Assembly: GCF_026625645.1 (NCBI RefSeq)
Contig: NZ_CP113056.1
Location: 3,199,001-3,263,000 of the forward strand
Length of the DNA stretch: 64,000 nucleotides
Direction of reading: 5' to 3'
DNA from: Ancylobacter sp. SL191
GTDB taxonomy: Bacteria > Pseudomonadota > Alphaproteobacteria > Rhizobiales > Xanthobacteraceae
Part shown: in pieces, positions 27,229 through 37,931 of the stretch
Numbering within the stretch: the stretch's first letter is position 1
How the letters are laid out: each line of letters begins with the position of its first letter
Made by a program: the position numbers and the translations under genes
Notes under the pieces: model-generated
What the model was told of the DNA's origin: nothing
Databases searched by the model: none
Seen by the model: only the letters and a program-made list of their open reading frames with translations

Positions 27229-29805
27229 CTATTCGTCGAGGATCTCGCGCACCTTGGTGGCGAGCGCCTCGATGTTGAAGGGCTTGGGCAGGAGATGCGT
27301 GCCGGCGTCGAGCACGCCGTTATGCACGATGGCGTTGCGGGTGTAGCCGGTGGTGTAGAGCACCTTCACCAGCGGGTGGAGCCGGCGCACCTCGTCCACC
27401 AGCTGCCGGCCGGACATGCCGGGCATCACCACATCGGTGAACAGCAGCGTCGGACAGGGGCCGGATCGGATGACCTCCAGTGCCTCCAGCGGGCCGGCAG
27501 CCTCGATCACCGTGTAGCCGAGATCGCGCAGCACCTCGCAGGAGAGGTTGCGCACCCGCGCGTCGTCTTCCACCACCAGCACGGTCTCGCCGGGCACGCC
27601 GCGCCCGGCCGCGTCGCTCTCGCGCTCGCGCTCCTCCGGCTCGGTGCCGCGCATCCGTGGCAGGTAGATCTTGATGGTCGTGCCGACGCCGAGTTCGGAA
27701 TAGATGCGCACATGGCCGCCGGACTGGCGCACGAAGCCATAGACCTGGCTGAGCCCGAGGCCGGTGCCCTTGCCCACCGGCTTGGTGGTGAAGAACGGGT
27801 CGAAGGCCCGCGCCATGGTCGGCTCGTCCATGCCCATGCCGGTATCGGTGACGGCGATCAGCACATATTGGCCGACCGTCAGGCCGGAATCGCGGGCGTA
27901 GATGTCATCGACATAGGCATTGGTGGTCTCGACCGTGAGCGTGCCGCCCTCCGGCATGGCGTCGCGCGCGTTCACCGCGAGGTTGAGGATGGCGCTCTCC
28001 AATTGCGCGGGGTCGACCTTGGTGCGCCACAGCCCGGCGCCGATGACGGTTTCGACGCGGATGGTCTCGCCGAGCGTGCGGATGAGCAGGTCGCTCATGC
28101 CGGTGACGAGGCGGTTGACCTCGATCGGCTTGGGCGAGAGCGGCTGCTGGCGGGAGAAGGCGAGCAGGCGCTGGGTCAGCGTCGCCGCGCGCTGGGCGCC
28201 GTCGAGCGCGGCATCGACGAAGCGGCCGACATCGGTGTCGCCCTTGGCGAGCTTGCGCTGCATCAGGCCGAGGCCGCTGATGATGACGGCCAGCATGTTG
28301 TTGAAGTCGTGCGCGATGCCGCCGGTGAGCTGGCCGACCGCTTCCATCTTCTGCGCCTGACGCAGCCGCTCCTCGGCCTTGGAGCGCTCCTCCACCTCCT
28401 CCATCACCCGCCGCTCCAGCGTGGCGTTGAGCGCCTGGAGTTCGGCCTCGACGCGCTTGCGGTGGGTGATGTCGATGACCGTGCCCATAAAGCGCAGCGG
28501 GTGGTCGTCGATCTGCAGGCGGCTGCCGGTGGCGGCGAGCCAGCGTTCCTTGCCGTCCGTGAGGCCGATGGTGCGGAACTCGATATTGTAGTCGGCGCCC
28601 TCGGTGAGCGCGCGCTCGACCGCCGCCGCCGCCCGCTCGCGGTCCTGCGGGTGCAGGCCGGCGAGGAAGGCGCCGGCATAGGAGACCTCGGCCTCCGGCG
28701 GCAGGCCGAACAGCTCCTTGCAGCGTGCGTCCCAGCGCAGAATGTCGGAATCCGGCTGGTAGTCCCAGGTACCGATCGCCGCGGCGGTGATGGCAAGGCG
28801 GGCGCGCTCGGCTTCCTCGCGCGCCCGCTCCTCGGCGCGCACGCGCTCGATATGCGCCCAGCTCCGCTCGGACACCTCGGAGAACAGGGTGATCTCGCCC
28901 GGCGTCCAGTCGTGGGGGGCGCTGTGATTCACCGACATCATCGCGGTGAGCGCGCCGTTCTTCACCAGCGGCATGGAGGCGCTGGCGGCGATCCCAAACG
29001 CGCTCAATAGATGGGCCGTCTCGCGATCATCCTCGGCGGCCGCATCGCGGACAATGGCCGGCTGGCCCGCGTGCAGTCGCTCCGCGATCCGCGGCCCGAA
29101 ATTCGACAACCGGTAGCGCCCGAGCACGCTCTGCGCCCCCGGCGCGGTCCATTCGCCGCGCACGGTGACGCCGTCGGCATCGGGATCGACATCGGCATAG
29201 GAGCAACTCACCGCGCCGAGGCGCTCGCCAAGGCGGCGGGCCGCGATGGCCATGATCGCGTTGGCGTCCGAGATCGTCGCCATTTCGCGGCCGACCGAAT
29301 CGAGAAAGCCGAGCCGCGCCTCGTTCTCGCGCAGTTGCTGCTCGGCGCGCACGCGGTCGGTGGTCTCGTTGACGATGCACAGCACGCCGGCGATGCCGCC
29401 ATCAGCCTCCCGCACCGCCGAATAGGCGATGTCGAAGTTCACATCCTCCAGATAGCCGTGGCGTTCGATGACGAAGGGCCGATCGCGGGCATAGACCGGC
29501 TCGCCGCTGTGCCCGACCTTGTCGAGCAGCGGCTTGAGATCGTCCCAGAGTTCCGACCAGCTCTCCGACGCCGGTCGGCCGAAGGCGCGGGGGTGCTTGG
29601 TGCCGATGGTCGGGGCGTAGGCATCGTTATAGAGAGCGAGATAGTCCGGGCCCCAGAACAGCACGATCTGGATGGGCGAACCCAGCATCATGTCGAACAG
29701 GCGGGCAAGCAGCGGCGGCCAGTGCCGCCCTGGACCGAGCGGGGCATCCGAGGCTTCGAGGGCCGCGACGGCATCGGCGACACTCGGCACGCTCGCGCTG
29801 TTCAT
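27229..29805 (-). CDS. Hybrid sensor histidine kinase with PAS, GAF and receiver domains
   Basis: An 858-residue soluble hybrid kinase with no transmembrane segments. Order of domains: N-terminal PAS-like (IQIVLFWGPDYLALYNDAYAP, about 25-150), GAF (about 165-310), and a PAS_3-type fold with PAC (about 340-455). Then come HisKA with GIAHDFNNMLAVI (phosphoacceptor His near residue 506), HATPase (about 605-735, DTGMGMDE and GKGTGLGLSQVYGFV) and a C-terminal receiver (VLVVEDDARVR, TDVVMPGMSG). The start at 29805 is chosen over 29919, which adds 38 unsupported residues. It converges on the MoxX-like regulator gene, 12 bp apart. Its target is unknown. Confidence 0.9.
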   Translation of the reverse strand: MNSASVPSVADAVAALEASDAPLGPGRHWPPLLARLFDMMLGSPIQIVLFWGPDYLALYNDAYAPTIGTKHPRAFGRPASESWSELWDDLKPLLDKVGHSGEPVYARDRPFVIERHGYLEDVNFDIAYSAVREADGGIAGVLCIVNETTDRVRAEQQLRENEARLGFLDSVGREMATISDANAIMAIAARRLGERLGAVSCSYADVDPDADGVTVRGEWTAPGAQSVLGRYRLSNFGPRIAERLHAGQPAIVRDAAAEDDRETAHLLSAFGIAASASMPLVKNGALTAMMSVNHSAPHDWTPGEITLFSEVSERSWAHIERVRAEERAREEAERARLAITAAAIGTWDYQPDSDILRWDARCKELFGLPPEAEVSYAGAFLAGLHPQDRERAAAAVERALTEGADYNIEFRTIGLTDGKERWLAATGSRLQIDDHPLRFMGTVIDITHRKRVEAELQALNATLERRVMEEVEERSKAEERLRQAQKMEAVGQLTGGIAHDFNNMLAVIISGLGLMQRKLAKGDTDVGRFVDAALDGAQRAATLTQRLLAFSRQQPLSPKPIEVNRLVTGMSDLLIRTLGETIRVETVIGAGLWRTKVDPAQLESAILNLAVNARDAMPEGGTLTVETTNAYVDDIYARDSGLTVGQYVLIAVTDTGMGMDEPTMARAFDPFFTTKPVGKGTGLGLSQVYGFVRQSGGHVRIYSELGVGTTIKIYLPRMRGTEPEERERESDAAGRGVPGETVLVVEDDARVRNLSCEVLRDLGYTVIEAAGPLEALEVIRSGPCPTLLFTDVVMPGMSGRQLVDEVRRLHPLVKVLYTTGYTRNAIVHNGVLDAGTHLLPKPFNIEALATKVREILDE

Positions 29806-30089
29806 GAAATCCCCATCGCCCGACCGTACGTTGCTTTTGAGATGAACCGGCCGAAGCCGCCGGCCTTGCCAGGGGCCGCCGACCGGACGGCAGCTAAGTA
29901 CCTTCGCGAAAACGGCCAACGGTAGCGGCCGGTTCCCTGGCAGGCGAATTATATTTCCGTGTCATCCGTGGGTTGCCGGACGCGGTTGATGTGAACTGGT
30001 CCGGCCTGCCGTAAGGAAATCGGGCTGGGGACCATTCCCAAACGGATGGCCTGCGCTACACTCGGCTGAGTTCGTGGAGGGACATCATC

Positions 30090-30398
30090 GTGAGATCGCC
30101 GATCACCGGGCGCGCCCCGCGCTGTGCTGCGGGCCTCGCCATGAGCCTCGCTCTTCTGGCGGCGGCTCCGGCCCTCGCCCAGTCGGACACAACGCTGCCG
30201 CCGCTGAACCCGCCCGGCCCTGCCGATGGCCTGTCTCCGATGCCCGATTCGCTGGGGCAGTCGGCGGACCAGCCGGCGCCGATGACCGGCGAACTGGTGC
30301 CCCTGCCGACCGCCCCGCCCGCCGATCCAGCGGCGGCCGTCAAGCTGCCGGATTGCGCGCCGCCGGCCTGCGGCACGCCGCAGATCATGGCGCCCTGA
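30090..30398 (+). CDS. Small proline-rich secreted protein of unknown function
   Basis: A 102-residue product from a GTG start with GTGGAGGG upstream. It has a clear signal peptide (cleavage near residue 31, ALA-QS), then a low-complexity Pro/Ala/Asp-rich mature region and a C-terminal CAPPAC cysteine pair. I recognise no family. It precedes the IalB gene by about 100 bp in the same orientation, so both may be envelope proteins. The unusual start and bias leave some doubt that it is a gene, but the signal peptide is convincing. Confidence 0.65.
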   Translation: MRSPITGRAPRCAAGLAMSLALLAAAPALAQSDTTLPPLNPPGPADGLSPMPDSLGQSADQPAPMTGELVPLPTAPPADPAAAVKLPDCAPPACGTPQIMAP

Positions 30399-30496
30399 GC
30401 GGTTGCGCCCCTTGCATGGGGTTGCATGGCCGCCATCAGGTCTCTAGGCCCGTGCTATCAAGGTACCGTTGTTACGCCCCAACATAAGAAGTTCCG

Positions 30497-31096
30497 ATGC
30501 ACCGCTTGCCCCTTCGTGCTGCCCTCGCCGCCCTTCTGTTCACCGCGTCTCCGCTTCTCGCACAGACGGCGCCGAAGCCTGCCGCGCCCGCGGCCCCTGC
30601 CGCCCCGGCCGCCGCGCCTAAGGCGGACGCAGCCAAGGCCGATGCGACACTGCCCGGCGGCGCGTCGTCCCTGCGGGAAAGTTTCGACGACTGGACGGTG
30701 AACTGCGCCCTGCCCAACGGCCGGCGCGTCTGCGTGCTCTCGCAGGTGCAGGTCGACCAGCAGAGCAAGCAGCGGGCGCTGGCCGTCGAGGTCGGCAGCG
30801 TCGATGCCAAGGGGCTCGGTGGCATCATGGCCCTGCCCTTCGGTCTCGCGCTGGCGCCTGGCGTGACGGTGCAGATCGACGATGGCGCGCCACTGCCGGC
30901 CCTGCCCTTCCAGGTCTGCCTGCCGGCCGGCTGCATCGTGCAGTTCCGCTTCGAGGGCGACACGCTTGCCAAGCTGAAGACCGGCAAACAGGTGAAGATC
31001 AACGCCAAGGCGTTCGAGGGCGGGCAGAACATCGTGCTCACCGTCTCGCTCAACGGCTTCGCCACCGGGCTCACGCGGCTGCAGTCGCTGCTCTGA
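30497..31096 (+). CDS. Invasion-associated locus B (IalB) family protein
   Basis: A 199-residue secreted protein. A signal peptide (about 1-22, LLA-QT) is followed by an Ala/Pro-rich linker (to about 55) and the IalB domain, with the W-x-V-x-C motif DWTVNC near 70 and a second cysteine in RRVCVLSQVQ. The later CLPAGC pair lies near residue 138. The name comes from Bartonella; in free-living Rhizobiales these proteins are common and their role is unclear. A strong terminator follows at once. Confidence 0.9.
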   Translation: MHRLPLRAALAALLFTASPLLAQTAPKPAAPAAPAAPAAAPKADAAKADATLPGGASSLRESFDDWTVNCALPNGRRVCVLSQVQVDQQSKQRALAVEVGSVDAKGLGGIMALPFGLALAPGVTVQIDDGAPLPALPFQVCLPAGCIVQFRFEGDTLAKLKTGKQVKINAKAFEGGQNIVLTVSLNGFATGLTRLQSLL

Positions 31097-31114
31097 TCGT
31101 CACGGCACGGTTGA

Positions 31115-31158
31115 ATAAAAAACCCCGCCCACCGGCCCGGTGAGCGGGGTTTTCTTTT
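31115..31158. terminator. Bidirectional intrinsic terminator
   Basis: AACCCCGC (31121-31128) pairs with GCGGGGTT (31144-31151), and CACCGG/CCGGTG adds 6 bp inside. A run of six A precedes the stem and TTTTCTTTT follows, so it should terminate both the IalB transcript and the convergent katG transcript. Confidence 0.9.
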
Positions 31159-31201
31159 GGGGTCAGCGCGGCAGCCGGAACTGCCGCGCGTCAGGCCCGG
31201 T

Positions 31202-33509
<2,308 letters not shown>

Positions 33510-34409
33510 ATGAGTAACATCTCCATGAAGCATCTGCGCTATTTCGAGGCGCTGGCGCAGCACGGCCATTTCGGCCGGGCGGCCGAGGCCTGTGCCATCT
33601 CCCAGCCGGCGCTGTCGCTGCAGATCAAGGAGCTGGAGGAAATCCTCGGCGTGCCACTGGTCGAGCGGGGCATGCGGCAGATCCGACTCACCAGCCTCGG
33701 CACCGAATTCGCCCGCCGCGCCCGCGCCATCCTGCGGGCGGTGGAGGAACTGGACGACCTCGCCCGCGCCTCGCTGAGCCCGCTCGCCGGGCGGCTGCGG
33801 ATCGGCGTCATTCCGACCGTCGCGCCCTATCTGCTGCCGCGCCTGCTCACCCGGATCAGCGCCCGCTTTCCGGGACTCGATCTGCGCCCGCGCGAGGCGG
33901 TGACGCAGCGGCTGGTGGAGGATCTCTTGGAAGGCCGGCTCGATACCGCCATCGTCGCCCTGCCCGTCTCCGAGCCGTCGCTGGTCGAGGTGCCGCTGCT
34001 GGAAGAGGAGTTCGTGCTGGTGCGCCCGCGCGCGGATGCCGACAAGCCGGTGCCGAATTCCGAGATGCTGCGCGAGATGCAGCTCCTGCTGCTTGAGGAG
34101 GGCCATTGCTTCCGCGAGCAGGCGCTCTCCTACTGCAATTTCTCCCCGAGCCAGCCGCGCGAGCTGATGGAGGGCAGTTCGCTCACCACGCTGGTGCAGA
34201 TGGTCGGCGCCGGCATCGGGGTGACGCTGATCCCGCAAATGGCGGTGCGGATCGAGACCGCGCAGGCGCAGGTCTGCGTCGCCCGGCTGACCCCGCCGCC
34301 GGCGCGGGTGATCGGCATGGTCTGGCGCCGCACCAACCCGCTGGCCGAACAGTTCGAGCTTCTCGCCGGCATGGTGCGCGAGGCCGGCGAGGCGCAGGCG
34401 GCCGCCTAG
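33510..34409 (+). CDS. oxyR: Hydrogen peroxide-inducible activator OxyR (LysR family)
   Basis: A 299-residue LysR-type regulator. The N-terminal winged HTH is MKHLRYFEALAQHGHFGRAA through SQPALSLQIKELE. The redox cysteines are C200 and C209 in EEGHCFREQALSYC, nine residues apart, as in E. coli OxyR (C199/C208). The start is the ATG at 33510; the TTG at 33489 is less likely. Divergent orientation to katG supports direct control of the catalase-peroxidase by peroxide. Confidence 0.95.
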   Translation: MSNISMKHLRYFEALAQHGHFGRAAEACAISQPALSLQIKELEEILGVPLVERGMRQIRLTSLGTEFARRARAILRAVEELDDLARASLSPLAGRLRIGVIPTVAPYLLPRLLTRISARFPGLDLRPREAVTQRLVEDLLEGRLDTAIVALPVSEPSLVEVPLLEEEFVLVRPRADADKPVPNSEMLREMQLLLLEEGHCFREQALSYCNFSPSQPRELMEGSSLTTLVQMVGAGIGVTLIPQMAVRIETAQAQVCVARLTPPPARVIGMVWRRTNPLAEQFELLAGMVREAGEAQAAA

Positions 34410-34427
34410 AGCATTCGGTCAAATTGG

Positions 34428-35156
34428 CTACGCGGCGTCGCCGACGAAGATGCGCGCGAGACCGGCGGTGGCGACCTCCACCGCATGGTCGGAGGACAGG
34501 GTGATGTGGCGCTCCAGCAGCTCCGCCCCGCCCGCCGCGTCGCGCTGGCGCAATGCCTCGATGATGGCGGCGTGCTCGCGGTAGCCGGTGGCGCGCTGCG
34601 GCAGGGCTTCCAGCGCGATGCGGCGGAAGAAGCGGATGCGCGAGGAAATGGCATCGAGCGCCAGCGCCATCTGCGCGTTGCGCGAGAGCCGGGTGAGCGC
34701 CATGTGGAACGCCTCGTCGGCGCGGGCGATGGCGGCCCAGGAGCCCTCCTCCTCCAGCCGGTTGTGCTGCTCCCAGGCGGCGACGGTCGCCTCGATCTCC
34801 GCCTCCGTGGCGCGATCACAGGCGAGCACGAAGGCGGCGCGCTCCACCGCCGCGCGCAGTTCATAGAGGTCGCGCACTGCCTCGGGGGTGATCTCGCGGG
34901 CAAAGAAGCCCTTGTTCGGCACGGTGACGACGAAGCCATCGCGCTCCAGCCGGTTCAACGCCGCGCGCACCGGCGTGCGGCTGACCTCGAGCTGCGCCGC
35001 CAGTTCCACCTCGTTGATCTTCTCCCCCGGCCGGAAGCGGTACTCGACCGCGTAGTCCTTGATGATGGCGTAGATGCGCTCGACGCTGTCGGCCGCGCGG
35101 GGGCGCCTTATGCCCATTGCGGAAGTCTGCGCCGCGCTGTCGTCCTTAGCCGCCAT
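34428..35156 (-). CDS. GntR family transcriptional regulator, FCD type
   Basis: A 242-residue repressor-type regulator. The winged HTH (about residues 25-90) includes the typical INEVELAAQLEVSRTPVRAALNRLERDGFV block. The FCD ligand-binding domain (about 95-225) contains the likely metal-binding residues in DEAFHMALTRLS and GYREHAAIIEAL. It is divergent from the FAD oxidoreductase gene, 121-130 bp apart, so it probably regulates that gene and the following racemase. The ligand is likely an amino acid or its keto acid, by context only. Confidence 0.9.
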   Translation of the reverse strand: MAAKDDSAAQTSAMGIRRPRAADSVERIYAIIKDYAVEYRFRPGEKINEVELAAQLEVSRTPVRAALNRLERDGFVVTVPNKGFFAREITPEAVRDLYELRAAVERAAFVLACDRATEAEIEATVAAWEQHNRLEEEGSWAAIARADEAFHMALTRLSRNAQMALALDAISSRIRFFRRIALEALPQRATGYREHAAIIEALRQRDAAGGAELLERHITLSSDHAVEVATAGLARIFVGDAA

Positions 35157-35253
35157 ACTCCGCGCCTCCCCCGCGCCTGTCGCCCCTGCCCTGCTTAGGG
35201 AGCGGGCAGTCTATGCCCAACATTTCCCGTTGTGCAGCCCGAGATGAATCCTA

Positions 35254-35267
35254 AAGTGTATTCACTT
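35254..35267. promoter_or_regulatory. Candidate operator of the FCD regulator
   Basis: AAGTG-TATT-CACTT is a short inverted repeat directly before the ribosome-binding AGGAGG of the oxidoreductase gene and 98 bp from the divergent regulator start. FCD regulators bind short inverted repeats with AT-rich centres, so repression by occlusion is plausible. The support is only symmetry and position. Confidence 0.4.
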
Positions 35268-35286
35268 CAGGAGGGGCGTGGACGGC

Positions 35287-36528
35287 ATGCGCATCATCGT
35301 GCTCGGCGGCGGGGTCGTGGGCGTGACCACCGCCTATCAGCTCCAGAAGGATGGCCACGAGGTCGTGCTGCTGGAGCGCCATGCCGAGGTTGCCGACGAG
35401 ACGAGCTGGGGCAATGCCGGGATGATCGCGCCCGGCCATTCCTTCGTCTGGTCCTCGCCCAAGGCGCCGATGACGCTGCTGAAATCGCTGGTCCTGAAGG
35501 ACCAGGCGCTGCGCTTCCGCCTCTCGGCCGATCCGCGCCTCTACAGCTGGTCCTGGCGCTTCCTGATGGAATGCACCCACGCCAAGGCGCGGCGCAACAC
35601 GCTGCTCAAGCACCGGCTCGCCGCCTATTCGCAGGCGGTGCTGCAGGAGGTGATCGGCGCGGAAGATCTGGCCTATGACCGCAACGACCAGGGCATCCTG
35701 TATTTCCACCGCAGCCAGCAGGCGCTCGATGTCGGCGTCGCCAATATGCGGCTGCTGGAATCGGACGGTCAGCTCATCAAGGTGCTCGACCGCGACGCGG
35801 TGGTGGCAATGGAGCCGGCCTTCGCCCATGCCCGCGAGAAGATCGCCGGCGCCATCTGGTGCCCGACCGACGAGACGGGCGATCCCGCCAAGTTCACCCG
35901 CGCGCTGGCCGCCATCGTCGCCCGCCGCGGCGGCGAGATCCGCACGGGCACGGCGATCACCGGCATCGAGGTGGCGGGCGGCAAGGTGACCGGCATCGCC
36001 ACGGAGCGCGGGCGGGTGACGGGCGACGCCTATGTGCTGGCCATGGGCTCGGCCAGCGCCGGCCTCGCCCGCAGCATCGGCATCGACCTGCCGATTTACC
36101 CGATCAAGGGCTATTCGCTGACCATTCCCATCGGCAACCAGCCGCGCCCGCCGAGCCTCGGCTGTGTGGACGAGCACAACCTTGTCGCCGTTTCCCGCTT
36201 CGGCGACCGCATCCGCGTGACCGCCACCGCCGAATTCGCCGGCTACGACACCAGCCACAAGCCGCCCGACTTCGCCTTCATGAAGCGGGTGACGCAGGAG
36301 CTTTACCCGGAAGGCGCCGACTATGAGCGGGCCGAGATGTGGGCCGGGCTGCGGCCGATGACGCCGACCAACCTGCCCTTTTTCGGGCGGCGGCAACTCG
36401 CCAATCTCTATCTCAACACCGGCCACGGCCATATCGGCTGGACCATGTCGCACGGCTCGGCGCGCATCACCGCCGATCTCATCGCCGGCCGCACGCCGGC
36501 CATTCCCATGGACGGGCTGGCCGCCTGA
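35287..36528 (+). CDS. FAD-dependent oxidoreductase, D-amino acid dehydrogenase (DadA)-like
   Basis: A DAO-family flavoenzyme of 413 residues (416 if the GTG at 35278 is used; AGGAGG lies 3 bp before that GTG and 12 bp before the ATG). The N-terminal Rossmann motif is VLGGGVVGVTTAYQL. It also has the ETSWGNAGMIAPGHS block near 37-52 and the C-terminal FAD-binding NTGHGHIGWTMSHGSA near 375. Such enzymes oxidise D-amino acids (or hydroxyproline) to keto acids at the membrane, passing electrons to quinone. It is followed by a racemase-family gene, so the pair may convert an L-amino acid or a related acid through its D-form. Confidence 0.88.
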   Translation: MRIIVLGGGVVGVTTAYQLQKDGHEVVLLERHAEVADETSWGNAGMIAPGHSFVWSSPKAPMTLLKSLVLKDQALRFRLSADPRLYSWSWRFLMECTHAKARRNTLLKHRLAAYSQAVLQEVIGAEDLAYDRNDQGILYFHRSQQALDVGVANMRLLESDGQLIKVLDRDAVVAMEPAFAHAREKIAGAIWCPTDETGDPAKFTRALAAIVARRGGEIRTGTAITGIEVAGGKVTGIATERGRVTGDAYVLAMGSASAGLARSIGIDLPIYPIKGYSLTIPIGNQPRPPSLGCVDEHNLVAVSRFGDRIRVTATAEFAGYDTSHKPPDFAFMKRVTQELYPEGADYERAEMWAGLRPMTPTNLPFFGRRQLANLYLNTGHGHIGWTMSHGSARITADLIAGRTPAIPMDGLAA

Positions 36529-36563
36529 GCGCCCGCCCCACCCCGCAACCGGAGGTTCCGCCG

Positions 36564-37376
36564 ATGACGCCGCACGCTGCCCTCGCCTCCCCCGCCATTC
36601 TCGATGCGCCGCGCGATCTCGGCGTGATGGCGTCCGAGCTGGCGCCGCGTCTTGGCGCGCGGGCCACCATCGGCCTCGTCGTGCTCGCCACCGACCAGAC
36701 CATCGAATACGAGTTCCGCAACCTGCTCGACCTGCCCGGTGTCGGCCTTTACGAGGCGCGGCTGCACAATGATGCCGAGATCACCCCGGAGACGCTGCGC
36801 GCCATCGGCCCGCGCATCGCGCCTTCGGCCGAGCTGATCCTGCCGGGCACGCCGGTCGATGTCGTCGCTTTCGGCTGCACCTCGGCGACCATGCTGCTGG
36901 GCGAGGATTACGTCTTCAGCGAGATCCGCAAGGCGCGTCCCGGCGTCGCCTGCACCACGCCGGTCACGGCGGCGCGGGCGGCACTGAAGGCGCTGGGTGC
37001 CCGGCGCATCGCCATGCTCACGCCCTACGCGCCGGAGATCACCGCCGGCATGGCCGCGAGCTTCCTGTCGCAGGGTTTCGGGGTGGAAGCCTACGCCACC
37101 TTTGACCGCCGCGATGACCGGGACGCGGCCTGCATCTCGGTCGATTCGATTGTGGCCGGGGCGGAGCGGCTGGCACGCGAGGCGCCGGGCATCGAGGCGA
37201 TCTTCGTCTCCTGCACCAGCCTGCGCGTCGCGGAAGTGGTGACCCGGATCGAGGCGGCGACCGGCGTGCCGGTGACCTCCTCGAACCACGCCATGGCCTG
37301 GCACGCTTTGCGGCTCGCCGGCATTGACGATGTAACCGCTGATTCCGGCCGGCTGTTCACCTTCGCGATGGCTTGA
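36564..37376 (+). CDS. Asp/Glu racemase / maleate cis-trans isomerase family protein
   Basis: A 270-residue enzyme of the Asp/Glu racemase superfamily. Both cysteines of the two-base mechanism are present: AFGCTSATMLLG near residue 111 and FVSCTSLRVAEV near 217. Maleate isomerases and hydantoin racemases have this pair, whereas arylmalonate decarboxylase lacks one. The ATG at 36564 has CCGGAGG upstream; a longer frame starts at 36339 inside the oxidoreductase gene and is not used. Substrate unknown. Converges on gluconokinase, 6 bp apart. Confidence 0.82.
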   Translation: MTPHAALASPAILDAPRDLGVMASELAPRLGARATIGLVVLATDQTIEYEFRNLLDLPGVGLYEARLHNDAEITPETLRAIGPRIAPSAELILPGTPVDVVAFGCTSATMLLGEDYVFSEIRKARPGVACTTPVTAARAALKALGARRIAMLTPYAPEITAGMAASFLSQGFGVEAYATFDRRDDRDAACISVDSIVAGAERLAREAPGIEAIFVSCTSLRVAEVVTRIEAATGVPVTSSNHAMAWHALRLAGIDDVTADSGRLFTFAMA

Positions 37377-37382
37377 GCAAGT

Positions 37383-37931
37383 TCAGGCCGGGCAGAGATC
37401 GTCCGGCTCCGTCGCCCGTCCGATGGCCGCGCTGGCATAGGCGACCACCTCGCTGAGCGGACGGTCGATGTCGATGGTCGTCACATCCGCCTCGCCGCTC
37501 GGGTCTTCCAGCGTGGCGAGCTGGCTGTCGAGCAGCGTCAGCGGCATGAAATGGCCGTCGCGCTGGCCCATGCGTGCGGCCAGCACCTCCTTGGTTCCCG
37601 TCAGAAAGACGAAACGGAGCGTGCCGGCACCGCGCAAATGGTCGCGATAGGCGCGGCGCAGCGCCGAGCAGGAGACAACCACGCCGCGCCCGGCGGCGCG
37701 GGTATCGAGCATCACCTGCCGGATCGCCTCCAGCCAGGGCTGGCGGTCGGCATCGTCCAGCGGCTCGCCGCGCGCCATCTTGGCGATACTGGCAGGCGGG
37801 TGCAGCCCATCGCCCTCGATGAAATCGGCGCCCAGCCGCGCGGCCAGCGCCGCGCCGACCGAGGACTTGCCGCAGCCACAGACCCCCATGACCACGATAG
37901 CGGGCGGTGCCACGTCGTCCCTCAGCGTCAT
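37383..37931 (-). CDS. gntK: Gluconokinase
   Basis: Phosphorylates gluconate to 6-phosphogluconate. The 182-residue protein has the P-loop VMGVCGCGKSSVGAALA near residue 15, EGDGLHPPASIAKMARGEPLDD (about 39-60), and the GHFMPLTLLDSQ motif near 127, all family hallmarks. The start overlaps the idnD stop by 4 bp. Its role here is the last step of the pathway formed by IdnD and IdnO. Confidence 0.93.
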   Translation of the reverse strand: MTLRDDVAPPAIVVMGVCGCGKSSVGAALAARLGADFIEGDGLHPPASIAKMARGEPLDDADRQPWLEAIRQVMLDTRAAGRGVVVSCSALRRAYRDHLRGAGTLRFVFLTGTKEVLAARMGQRDGHFMPLTLLDSQLATLEDPSGEADVTTIDIDRPLSEVVAYASAAIGRATEPDDLCPA

